Positions 6,877-13,488 of a stretch of 16,312 bases of DNA are shown here, one piece after another. This DNA comes from UBA9980 sp964436235. GTDB lineage: Bacteria; Muiribacteriota; UBA9980. The number at the start of each line of letters is the position of its first letter. The first letter of the stretch is position 1. A program made the translations under genes and the position numbers. The notes under the pieces are model-generated. The model was given only the letters and a program-made list of their open reading frames with translations. It was not told where the DNA came from and ran no database searches. Where the stretch lies: contig CAYTCW010000097.1 of NCBI GenBank assembly GCA_964436235.1, forward strand, positions 1 to 16,312, read 5' to 3'.

Positions 6877-7716
6877 TTATCCGCACTGGCAGTATTCGGT
6901 GAGCACTTTAAGCGTGGCGCCGGGGTGCAGGAATGCTATTTTTTTGCCGTGCGCGCCTTTGCGAGGTTTTTCGTCGATAAGTTTTATGCCGTTGGCTTTA
7001 GCGGCTTCGAGGGCTTTTTCGATATCACTGACTTCGTAGGCGATGTGGTGGATGCCGGGCCCCTGGTTTTTTTCCATGAATTTAGCGACGGGGCTGTCGG
7101 GCGATGTGGGTTCTAAAAGCTCGATGCTGGTTTCGCCGATTTTAAAGAAGGCGACTTTAACTTTCTGTTCGCTGACTTCTTCGCTGCCGCCGAGAGTTAA
7201 ACCCATGCCGTTCGCGTAGAGTTTGATGCCTTCTTCGAGGCTCGGGACGGCTATTCCGATGTGGTCGATTTTTTTAATATATTGTTCGGGCGCCGCCACG
7301 CTTATATTGAGCGCTTTATAAATAAAGGCCGTGATAGCGCGAATAGGCGTGCCGGGCGTGAAAACTTCGCTGATGCCCGACTGCTTTAAAAACGGTATAT
7401 CGTCTTTAGGTATTACGCCGCCGCCGAATACGATAATATCGCCGGCTTTTTTCTTTTTAAGCTCTTCGACGACTTTGGGAAAGAGACTGCCATGCGCGCC
7501 CGATAAGCAGGAGAGGCCGACGATGTCAACGTCTTCCTGAACGGCGGTGTTAGCTATCGATTCAGGCGTCTGGCGTATGCCGGTGTAGATGACTTCCATG
7601 CCGTGGTCGGAAAGCGCTTTAGCGACGTATTTAGCGCCGCGGTCGTGGCCGTCGAGGCCAGGTTTGGCTATTAATACTCTTATTTTTTTATTGTTTTCTT
7701 TTAGCGTCATATTCAT
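6877..7716 (-). CDS. Fusion: methylmalonyl-CoA mutase B12-binding subunit + methylmalonyl-CoA epimerase
   Basis: 279 residues from ATG 7716, which has AGGTGA 5 nt upstream; an in-frame GTG at 7725 is an alternative. Residues about 10-140 are a cobalamin-binding Rossmann domain: DGHDRG with H24 as the base-off cobalt ligand, the GLSCLSGAH loop (67-75), and VFGGGVIP under the corrin. Residues about 149-279 are a vicinal-oxygen-chelate epimerase: IDHIGIAV (H152), TSIELLEP (E199), GIHHIAY (H224) and the C-terminal VLTEY (E274), matching the four metal ligands of known methylmalonyl-CoA epimerases. The first half completes the adenosylcobalamin mutase with the adjacent large subunit; the second interconverts (R)- and (S)-methylmalonyl-CoA, the product the transcarboxylase needs. 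The gene is last in the operon, 15 nt after the mutase stop. A sequencing frameshift is unlikely because both domains lie in one uninterrupted frame with a natural linker. Confidence 0.92.
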   Translation of the reverse strand: MNMTLKENNKKIRVLIAKPGLDGHDRGAKYVAKALSDHGMEVIYTGIRQTPESIANTAVQEDVDIVGLSCLSGAHGSLFPKVVEELKKKKAGDIIVFGGGVIPKDDIPFLKQSGISEVFTPGTPIRAITAFIYKALNISVAAPEQYIKKIDHIGIAVPSLEEGIKLYANGMGLTLGGSEEVSEQKVKVAFFKIGETSIELLEPTSPDSPVAKFMEKNQGPGIHHIAYEVSDIEKALEAAKANGIKLIDEKPRKGAHGKKIAFLHPGATLKVLTEYCQCG

Positions 7717-7731
7717 TTCACTCACCTTTCC

Positions 7732-9405
7732 TTAAATTACGACATTTTCTTTATATTCGCCGAAAACGCCCCTGAGTACGTCGCAAATTTCGCCGAGCGA
7801 CGCGTATTCTTTAACGCAGTCGATTATCGGCGGCATTAAGTTTTCGCTGCCGAGCGCGGCGTTATTGAGTAATTTAAGGCATGCTTTAACTTTTTCGTTG
7901 TTACGGCTCGCTTTAACTTTATTAAGTTTTTCAACCTGGCTTTTTTCGATGACAGGATCGACTCTGAGAAGCGGTATGGGTATTTCTTCTTTAGCTTCGA
8001 ATTTATTGACGCCCACTATCACGCGCTCATTTTTTTCGATCGACTGCATATAGTTAAAGGAAGCTTCCTGGATGTTTTTCTGAACGTAGCCGGCCTCGAT
8101 AGCGGCCGTCATGCCGCCCATCTGGTCGATCTTTTCGATATATTCCATAGCTTCTTTTTCGATGCGGTCGGTGGCGGCTTCTATGTAATAGGAGCCGGCG
8201 AGCGGATCTACCTGATCGGCCGCGCCGCTTTCATAAGCGAGCACCTGTTGAGTGCGAAGGGCGATAGTGACCGAATGTTCGGTCGGCAGCGCGAGCGCTT
8301 CGTCGCGCGAGTTGGTGTGCAGGCTCTGCGTGCCGCCGAGCACCGATGCGAGCGCCTGATAAGCGACGCGCATGATGTTGTTATCGGGCTGCTGCGCGGT
8401 GAGCGTCGAGCCGGCCGTCTGCGTGTGGAAGCGAAGCATCATCGATTTTTTTTCTTTAGCGCCGAAGCGTTCGCGCATTATTTTAGCCCACAGGCGACGG
8501 GCGGCGCGGAATTTAGCTACTTCTTCGAGGATATCGTTGTGCGCGTTGAAAAAGAAGGAGAGGCGCGCGGCGAATTCGTCGAGCTTGAGCCCTTTTTTAA
8601 GCGCGGCTTCGACATAGCAGATGGCGTCTGCGAGAGTGAATCCGACTTCCTGCGAAGCGGTCGAGCCGGCTTCGCGTATGTGGTAGCCGGAGATGGAGAT
8701 GGTATTCCACTTGGGCACTTCGCGCGTGCAGAAATCGAAAATATCGGTGATAAGGCGCAGCGACGGTTTTGGAGGGAATATGTAAGTGCCGCGCGCGATA
8801 TATTCTTTGAGGATATCGTTTTGTATGGTGCCTTCGAGGTCTTTACGGGCGACGCCCTGCTTTTCGCCGACGGCGATATACATTGCCAGTAAAACTGACG
8901 CCGGCGCGTTGATGGTCATCGAGGTAGATACTTTATTGAGCGGTATGCCGTCAAAGAGCGTTTCCATGTCGGCGAGAGTATCGATAGCCACGCCTACTTT
9001 TCCGACTTCGCCTGAAGCCAGTGAATGGCTCGAGTCGTAGCCGATCTGCGTCGGAAGGTCGAATGCGATCGATAAGCCGGTCTGACCCTGGGCGAGCAGA
9101 TATTTATAACGCTTATTCGATTCTTCGGCGGTGCCGAAGCCGGCGTACTGGCGCATCGTCCAGAAGCGGCCGCGGTACATGTTAGGCTGAACGCCGCGCG
9201 TAAACGGATATTCGCCGGGCATGCCGAGCTTTTCTAAATAATCGAAATCGTTGTCGAGCGGAGTGTAAATCGGATTAACATCCGCGCCGGACGGCGTTTT
9301 AAAATTTTTGCAGCGTTCCGGAAATTTAGCTATCGATTTTTTATAGACCTTTTCGTACCAGTCCTGATATTGGTTTTTCAACTCGTTTTTACTCATTTTT
9401 AACAT
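7732..9405 (-). CDS. mcmA1: Methylmalonyl-CoA mutase, large (catalytic TIM-barrel) subunit
   Basis: 557 residues, the normal length for the split-type large subunit that lacks its own B12 domain. Seen: the N-terminal GEYPFTRGVQPNMYRGRFWTM segment, RQYAGFGTAEESN with active-site Y87, IARGTYIFPP with R205, GYHIREAGST with H242, and HTQTAGSTLTAQQPDNNI and HTNSRDEALALPTE in the C-terminal barrel. It converts succinyl-CoA and (R)-methylmalonyl-CoA by a radical mechanism with adenosylcobalamin held by the partner subunit encoded immediately downstream. The start at 9405 has AAGGGG only 3 nt upstream; ATG 9396 is an alternative at 12 nt. No MeaB-type GTPase chaperone, often linked to this enzyme, is in the window. 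Confidence 0.95.
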   Translation of the reverse strand: MLKMSKNELKNQYQDWYEKVYKKSIAKFPERCKNFKTPSGADVNPIYTPLDNDFDYLEKLGMPGEYPFTRGVQPNMYRGRFWTMRQYAGFGTAEESNKRYKYLLAQGQTGLSIAFDLPTQIGYDSSHSLASGEVGKVGVAIDTLADMETLFDGIPLNKVSTSMTINAPASVLLAMYIAVGEKQGVARKDLEGTIQNDILKEYIARGTYIFPPKPSLRLITDIFDFCTREVPKWNTISISGYHIREAGSTASQEVGFTLADAICYVEAALKKGLKLDEFAARLSFFFNAHNDILEEVAKFRAARRLWAKIMRERFGAKEKKSMMLRFHTQTAGSTLTAQQPDNNIMRVAYQALASVLGGTQSLHTNSRDEALALPTEHSVTIALRTQQVLAYESGAADQVDPLAGSYYIEAATDRIEKEAMEYIEKIDQMGGMTAAIEAGYVQKNIQEASFNYMQSIEKNERVIVGVNKFEAKEEIPIPLLRVDPVIEKSQVEKLNKVKASRNNEKVKACLKLLNNAALGSENLMPPIIDCVKEYASLGEICDVLRGVFGEYKENVVI

Positions 9406-9420
9406 CTACCCCTTGTTATC

Positions 9421-9451
9421 AGGGCGGTCCGCGCGCCGCGCATTCCGCCCT
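9421..9451. promoter_or_regulatory. GC-rich intercistronic hairpin between the 5S and mutase genes
   Basis: AGGGCGG (9421-9427) pairs with CCGCCCT (9445-9451), with an inner GCGC/GCGC pairing. On the transcribed (minus) strand it is not followed by a U run, so it is not a standard terminator. It could protect mRNA ends or tune expression of mutase relative to the transcarboxylase genes. Confidence 0.6.
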
Positions 9452-9482
9452 TTAATTTTATGATAAGATATTTAATTTTTCA

Positions 9483-10958
9483 TTAGCACGAAGCGCCTGC
9501 TGCGCCTTCTAATGCCACTTCGGCTATGCCGACTTCGTATTTTTCACCGTCGATATTTAATATGAATTGTTTTTCGGGATGCGTCGGTTTTGAAGGTTTA
9601 GCCGCGCCTTCGGCTTTAGCTTTTTTCAGCGGGTCTTTGAGCGCTTCGAAATATTCGATCGCAACCTGCGGAAAAAGTGCATAGCTGAGGATATCTTCGT
9701 CTTTATCGGAATATTTTTTAACGGCTTCCTTGCATTTATCCCATTCGGGCGCAAGCGTATCGGCGGGGCGGCTTGTTATGCGCGGCTGATCGCCTATGGC
9801 GAGTTTTATAACTTCGGGATTGATCGCCGCCGGCGTTCTGCCGTAAAGGCCCTTGCATATATCTTTTACTTCCTGTATTATTACTTTATAACGCTGGCCG
9901 GTAATTACATTAAGAGTGGCCTGCGTGCCTACTATCTGGCTTGTAGGCGTTACTAACGGCACCCAGCCGAGGTCTTCGCGTACTTTAGGTATTTCGGCGA
10001 GGACCGCTTCGAATTTATCCATGGCGCCCTGTTTTTCAAGCTGCGATACTAAGTTGGTGAACATGCCGCCGGGTACCTGATAAATAAGCGCGCGAACGTC
10101 GATTCGTTCGGCGAGCGGTGATATCAGGTATTGATATTTTTCTTTGAGGGTTTCAAAGTAACGGGTAACCTCGCTGAAATGCTTTGAATCGATGCCGGTT
10201 TTAAGCCCTGCTTCGTCGAGAACGGCGACGAGCGTTTCGGTCGTCGGCTGCGAGGTGCCCGATGAAAACGGCGACAGCGCGGTATCGAGATGGTCTGCGC
10301 CCGCTTCGGCGGCTTTAAAATAGCTTATAGGCGCCATGCCGGTCGTGCAGTGGCTGTGAAGGCATACCGGAAGTCCGGTTTCTTTCTTCATTTTAGATAT
10401 TAGCTCAGAGGCGACGGCCGGTGAAATGAGGCCGGCCATATCTTTTATGCAGATGATGTCGGAGCCGCAGTCGCGCAGCTGATTGGCCACGTCGATAAAC
10501 GACTGGAGTTTGTGGACCGGGCTGATGGTGTAATTAACCGTACCCTGAACTATCGCGCCGCATTTTTTAGCCACTTTGATCGAATATTCCATATTACGGA
10601 TATCGTTGAGCGCGTCGAATATCCTGAAAACTTCGATGCCCGTTTCATAAGCCGTAGTAATGAATTTTTCGACTATATCGTCGGGATAATGTTTGTAACC
10701 GACGAGGTTCTGGCCGCGTAAAAGCATCTGCAGCTTTGTTTTTTTGATGTGTTTTTTAAATTCGCGTATTCTCTGCCAGGGATTTTCGTATAAAAATCTG
10801 AGACATGTGTCGAATGTGGCGCCGCCCCACATTTCAAGCGACCAGTAGCCGACCTGGTCTATTTTTTCGAGTATGGGTATCATATCGGAAGTTTCAACGC
10901 GCGTCGCGGCGAGCGACTGATGGGCGTCTCTGAATATGGTTTCGGTTATCTTTGGCAT
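9483..10958 (-). CDS. Transcarboxylase 5S-type subunit (pyruvate/oxaloacetate carboxyltransferase), no biotin domain
   Basis: 491 residues with a strong SD (AAGGAG, 7 nt before ATG). The N-terminal TIM barrel has FRDAHQSL (D11), FDTCLRF, the IKDMAG motif with K172 (the lysine that is carbamylated in this family) and LHSHCTTGMA (H201, H203), forming the metal site that transfers CO2 between carboxybiotin and pyruvate. This is the catalytic domain shared by transcarboxylase 5S, OadA and PycB. After about residue 440 comes a Lys/Ala/Pro-rich linker, then residues 463-480 resemble the leader strands of the separate biotin carrier, and the chain stops at GAAGASC without a biotin domain. Together with the neighbouring 12S and 1.3S genes it most likely makes methylmalonyl-CoA:pyruvate carboxyltransferase; OadA-like decarboxylase is less likely without OadB. 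Confidence 0.92.
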   Translation of the reverse strand: MPKITETIFRDAHQSLAATRVETSDMIPILEKIDQVGYWSLEMWGGATFDTCLRFLYENPWQRIREFKKHIKKTKLQMLLRGQNLVGYKHYPDDIVEKFITTAYETGIEVFRIFDALNDIRNMEYSIKVAKKCGAIVQGTVNYTISPVHKLQSFIDVANQLRDCGSDIICIKDMAGLISPAVASELISKMKKETGLPVCLHSHCTTGMAPISYFKAAEAGADHLDTALSPFSSGTSQPTTETLVAVLDEAGLKTGIDSKHFSEVTRYFETLKEKYQYLISPLAERIDVRALIYQVPGGMFTNLVSQLEKQGAMDKFEAVLAEIPKVREDLGWVPLVTPTSQIVGTQATLNVITGQRYKVIIQEVKDICKGLYGRTPAAINPEVIKLAIGDQPRITSRPADTLAPEWDKCKEAVKKYSDKDEDILSYALFPQVAIEYFEALKDPLKKAKAEGAAKPSKPTHPEKQFILNIDGEKYEVGIAEVALEGAAGASC

Positions 10959-10970
10959 TTATTATCTCCT

Positions 10971-11010
10971 TATCTATCAGTGTCTATCAGTATTTATAGT
11001 TATCTATCAA
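10971..11010. repeat. Four imperfect 10-bp repeats upstream of the 5S start
   Basis: TATCTATCAG, TGTCTATCAG, TATTTATAGT and TATCTATCAA follow one another in the gap between the biotin carrier and the 5S gene, ending at the 5S SD sequence on the minus strand. No function is known; the AT-rich, unstructured spacer may keep the SD accessible. Confidence 0.65.
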
Positions 11011-11011
11011 T

Positions 11012-11416
11012 TTATTCAATTACGATAAGCATGTCGCCCGCGGTGACCGTCTGGCGTTCGCTAACCAGTATTTCTTTAACTTTGCCGGCGAATGGCGAGT
11101 TAACGACCGTTTCCATTTTCATGGCTTCGAGTTTAATTACAGCGTCGTTTTCTTTGACTTCGTCGCCTTCTTTAACTAATACGGCTATAATACTGCCGCT
11201 CATCATGGCGTTGATGGTTTTACCGCCTGACGGCGATTTCTGACGCGGCACCGACATCGGCACTTTAGGCTTCGGAGTGGGAAGAGGAGCTGTCATAACC
11301 GGCGGCGGCATTATTATATTAGGCTGAAAATTAGGGCCGGCCGACTGCGTCTGCATTTCCTGCACCTCAACCTCGAAAGATTCCTTACCTACTTTAACAA
11401 CGTATTTTCTAATCAT
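11012..11416 (-). CDS. Biotin carboxyl carrier protein (transcarboxylase 1.3S-type / MmdC-like)
   Basis: 134 residues with SD AAAGGTAGG ahead of ATG. It has leader strands (residues 3-20, KYVVKVGKESFEVEVQ), a flexible Pro/Met/Ala linker (about 28-60), and a C-terminal biotinyl domain (about 66-134) with EAMKMET, biotin attached at K100. The swinging biotin arm carries CO2 between the 12S-type subunit (which takes it from methylmalonyl-CoA) and the 5S-type subunit (which gives it to pyruvate). It sits between those two genes in the operon. Length and linker match 1.3S and decarboxylase gamma subunits; the partners decide the name. Confidence 0.94.
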   Translation of the reverse strand: MIRKYVVKVGKESFEVEVQEMQTQSAGPNFQPNIIMPPPVMTAPLPTPKPKVPMSVPRQKSPSGGKTINAMMSGSIIAVLVKEGDEVKENDAVIKLEAMKMETVVNSPFAGKVKEILVSERQTVTAGDMLIVIE

Positions 11417-11460
11417 AAGCCTACCTTTCCTTAATATATAATTTTATTTTTAATAAATAT

Positions 11461-11685
11461 TTACTTTCTGCCCCATTTATTCCTTGAAAGCCGCTGCATG
11501 CTGTTCATGCGGCCGAAAAGCCCCCATATATTCAAATCGCTTGAATGGACGGGCTTGATATCGAGTATTTTAAAATTGAGCTTTTCATTTTGTAGATACA
11601 TGCTCAGCGCCGCGGTGACTACTGCGAGCATTTTTTTTGATACTTTATTTTTAACCGCGGTGGAATCTATTTTACTATCAGCCAT
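11461..11685 (-). CDS. Short OadG-like protein lacking the membrane helix
   Basis: 74 residues from ATG 11685, preceded by AGGTGA at good spacing; an in-frame GTG at 11694 overlaps that SD and is unlikely. The sequence resembles only the C-terminal, cytoplasmic part of OadG/MmdD-type subunits: a helix KKMLAVVTAALSMYL (about 17-31) followed by a basic or polar stretch, then IWGLFGRMNSMQRL with the WxxxGR-x-x-x-M pattern near the end. The N-terminal transmembrane helix of OadG is missing. In known decarboxylases OadG/MmdD stabilises the complex and anchors it in the membrane; here it may act only as an assembly factor for the 12S/1.3S/5S complex. The family assignment is by eye and rests on short motifs plus its place between the 12S and 1.3S genes. 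Confidence 0.75.
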   Translation of the reverse strand: MADSKIDSTAVKNKVSKKMLAVVTAALSMYLQNEKLNFKILDIKPVHSSDLNIWGLFGRMNSMQRLSRNKWGRK

Positions 11686-11726
11686 TTTTTTCACCTCTTG
11701 CCTGAATATGATCGTTAATCTTTAGT

Positions 11727-13283
11727 TTATAGCGGTATGTTAGCGTGCTTTTTATTTGGCAGCGCTTCGCGCTTCGTGCGCAGCGTGCTGAAAAGCGATG
11801 CTAAAAACGGCCTGGTTTCTTCGGGCGTGATCACGAAATCGCAGAGTCCGCGTCTGGCAGCTTCGTACGGATTACAGGTAAGCTGTTCGTAATTATCGAT
11901 TAATTCTTTGCGTTTTTCAGCCGGATTGGTAGCCCCTTCGATGTCGCGTTTGAAAATGAGCGGAACCGCGCCGTCAGCGCCCATTACGGCGATCTGCGCC
12001 TGCGGCCATGCCACTACGTAATCGGCGCCGAGGTCTTTATTGCACATAGCGACTGATGCGCCGCCATACGATTTTCTGAGCGTCAGGTTTAACTTCGGCA
12101 CGGTGGCTTCTGAATAGGCGTATAATAATTTGGCGCCGTGTCTGATGATGCCCCCGAATTCCTGGTTTTTGCCGGGCAGGAAGCCTGGAGTATCGACGAT
12201 AGTGAGCACTGGTATATTAAAGCAGTCGCAGAATCTGATGAAACGCGCGGCTTTGTCGGAGGCGTTGATGTCGAGACAGCCTGCTAAGGCGTTCGGCTGA
12301 TTGGCTACTATTCCTATCGATTGATTGGCGAGACGGGCGAAGCCTATTACCATATTTTGAGCGAATAGCGGCATTATTTCAAAGAAATTGCCGTTATCCA
12401 TAATATGACGGATCACATCGCGCACGTCGTAGGGCGTTTTGGAATTTGTCGGAACTAAAGCCCTTAATTCAGGGTCTTTTCTGTTTATATCGTCGTTGGT
12501 TTCGGCGTGCGGGGGATCGTCGAGGTTGTTAGCCGGAATAAAGCTCAATAAATTGCGGATTTGGGCGAAACATTCGTTTTCATCCTGGCAGATGAAATGG
12601 CCGTTGCCCGATATTGCGTTATGCGTGTAGGCGCCGCCTATTTCTTCAGCGGTAACGTCTTCGGCGGTGACGGCTTTAATGACCGATGGGCCGGTGATAT
12701 ACATCTGGCTGACTTTATCTACCATGAAAACGAAATCGGTAAGCGCCGGCGAATAGACCGCGCCGCCCGCGCAGGGGCCTAATATTACCGATATCTGCGG
12801 AATTACGCCCGAACTTCTGGTGTTTCTGAAAAATATCTGGCCGTAGCCGTGAAGCGAATCGACGCCTTCCTGTATGCGCGCGCCGCCCGAATCGTTTATG
12901 CCTATTATCGGGGCGCCTGATTTAAGCGCGAGGTCCTGAAGTTTGGTTATCTTAAGGGCGTGCATTTCGCCGAGCGAGCCGCCCGATACCGTAAAATCTT
13001 GCGAGAATACATATACCAACCGTCCGTTTATATGGCCGTAGCCGGTAACGACGCCCTCGCCAGGAACTTCCTGTTTTTCCATGCCAAAATTGCTGCAGCG
13101 GTGTTTTACGAACATATCGGTTTCAACGAACGACCCCGGGTCTAACAGTGATGCGATTCTTTCGCGCGCGGTTAATTTACCCTTTGCATGCTGCTTTTCG
13201 CCGCGCTTACCGTCGGCGTCCATTATAACTTCTTTCTTCTGATACAAATCTTTAATGAGAGTATCGATATTTCTCTCGGCCAT
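11727..13283 (-). CDS. Methylmalonyl-CoA carboxyltransferase 12S-type subunit (MmdA/PccB family)
   Basis: 518 residues, the usual length. The tandem crotonase-fold halves are both complete. The N half has KLTARERI, the FSQDFTVSGGSLGEMHA oxyanion region and INDSGGARIQEGVDSL. The C half has VDTPGFLPGKNQEFGGIIRHGAKLLYAY and LRKSYGGASVAM with AWPQAQIAVMGADGAV. It binds acyl-CoA and moves a carboxyl group between methylmalonyl-CoA and carboxybiotin on the 1.3S-type carrier. Alone the sequence cannot be separated from propionyl-CoA carboxylase beta or MmdA; absence of a biotin carboxylase gene and presence of a 5S gene favour transcarboxylase. SD GCAGG lies 7 nt before ATG. It is the first gene of the operon, driven by a consensus promoter with a 73-nt leader. 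Confidence 0.93.
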   Translation of the reverse strand: MAERNIDTLIKDLYQKKEVIMDADGKRGEKQHAKGKLTARERIASLLDPGSFVETDMFVKHRCSNFGMEKQEVPGEGVVTGYGHINGRLVYVFSQDFTVSGGSLGEMHALKITKLQDLALKSGAPIIGINDSGGARIQEGVDSLHGYGQIFFRNTRSSGVIPQISVILGPCAGGAVYSPALTDFVFMVDKVSQMYITGPSVIKAVTAEDVTAEEIGGAYTHNAISGNGHFICQDENECFAQIRNLLSFIPANNLDDPPHAETNDDINRKDPELRALVPTNSKTPYDVRDVIRHIMDNGNFFEIMPLFAQNMVIGFARLANQSIGIVANQPNALAGCLDINASDKAARFIRFCDCFNIPVLTIVDTPGFLPGKNQEFGGIIRHGAKLLYAYSEATVPKLNLTLRKSYGGASVAMCNKDLGADYVVAWPQAQIAVMGADGAVPLIFKRDIEGATNPAEKRKELIDNYEQLTCNPYEAARRGLCDFVITPEETRPFLASLFSTLRTKREALPNKKHANIPL

Positions 13284-13363
13284 TTCATTACCTGCCCTTC
13301 ATTATTTTAATCAAACTAATATTAATTATAGTTAAAGAGTATTATCTAATTTTTTTTGAAATC

Positions 13364-13392
13364 ATTATACATAAATTAAAATTCGATGTCAA
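13364..13392 (-). promoter_or_regulatory. Consensus sigma70 promoter of the transcarboxylase-mutase operon
   Basis: On the minus strand, TTGACA (13392-13387) and TATAAT (13369-13364) with a 17-bp spacer, a perfect match to consensus. Predicted start near 13357. The leader to ATG 13283 is too short to hold a cobalamin riboswitch. High constitutive expression fits a core fermentation pathway (inference). Confidence 0.88.
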
Positions 13393-13403
13393 CACTAATT
13401 ACC

Positions 13404-13427
13404 GATAATTTTTATGATAATTTTATT
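13404..13427. repeat. Two near-identical 12-bp direct repeats between divergent promoters
   Basis: GATAATTTTTAT (13404-13415) is followed directly by GATAATTTTATT (13416-13427). They lie between the -35 boxes of the operon and the UDP-glucose dehydrogenase gene. AT-rich composition makes chance possible. Confidence 0.45.
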
Positions 13428-13442
13428 GACATAATAAAATTA
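13418..13442. promoter_or_regulatory. Inverted repeat (10-bp arms) over the ugd -35 box
   Basis: TAATTTTATT (13418-13427) and its exact reverse complement AATAAAATTA (13433-13442) flank GACAT, so the -35 hexamer TTGACA lies at the centre of the dyad. A repressor site is plausible; the AT-rich arms call for caution. Confidence 0.6.
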
Positions 13443-13454
13443 CAATGATATTAT
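13426..13454 (+). promoter_or_regulatory. Sigma70-type promoter of UDP-glucose 6-dehydrogenase
   Basis: TTGACA at 13426-13431 and TATTAT at 13449-13454, 17-bp spacer. Predicted start near 13461, leaving a leader of about 28 nt that contains the SD-like AAGGGACGG. Confidence 0.85.
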
Positions 13455-13488
13455 ACGACTATATTTCACTTAAGGGACGGTTTTGAAG

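Noticed and set aside
6671..7039. Plus-strand open frame of 122 codons
   Set aside because: It starts within the palindromic hairpins, has no SD or promoter, and its second half is antisense to the epimerase coding region.
8248..8892. Plus-strand open frame of 214 codons
   Set aside because: It is wholly antisense to the methylmalonyl-CoA mutase gene and is explained by that gene's codon pattern; Arg/Phe/Glu-rich with no recognisable domain.
9483..13283. Na+-pumping methylmalonyl-CoA or oxaloacetate decarboxylase
   Set aside because: No OadB/MmdB membrane subunit is present and the OadG-like protein has no membrane helix; soluble transcarboxylase fits better, though oadB elsewhere cannot be excluded.
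11727..13283. Propionyl-CoA or acetyl-CoA carboxylase beta subunit
   Set aside because: The family overlaps, but there is no biotin carboxylase gene and the partners are 1.3S and 5S types.
13284..13357. Cobalamin riboswitch ahead of the B12-dependent operon
   Set aside because: The leader is only about 74 nt, AT-rich, and shows no B12-box or multi-stem structure.
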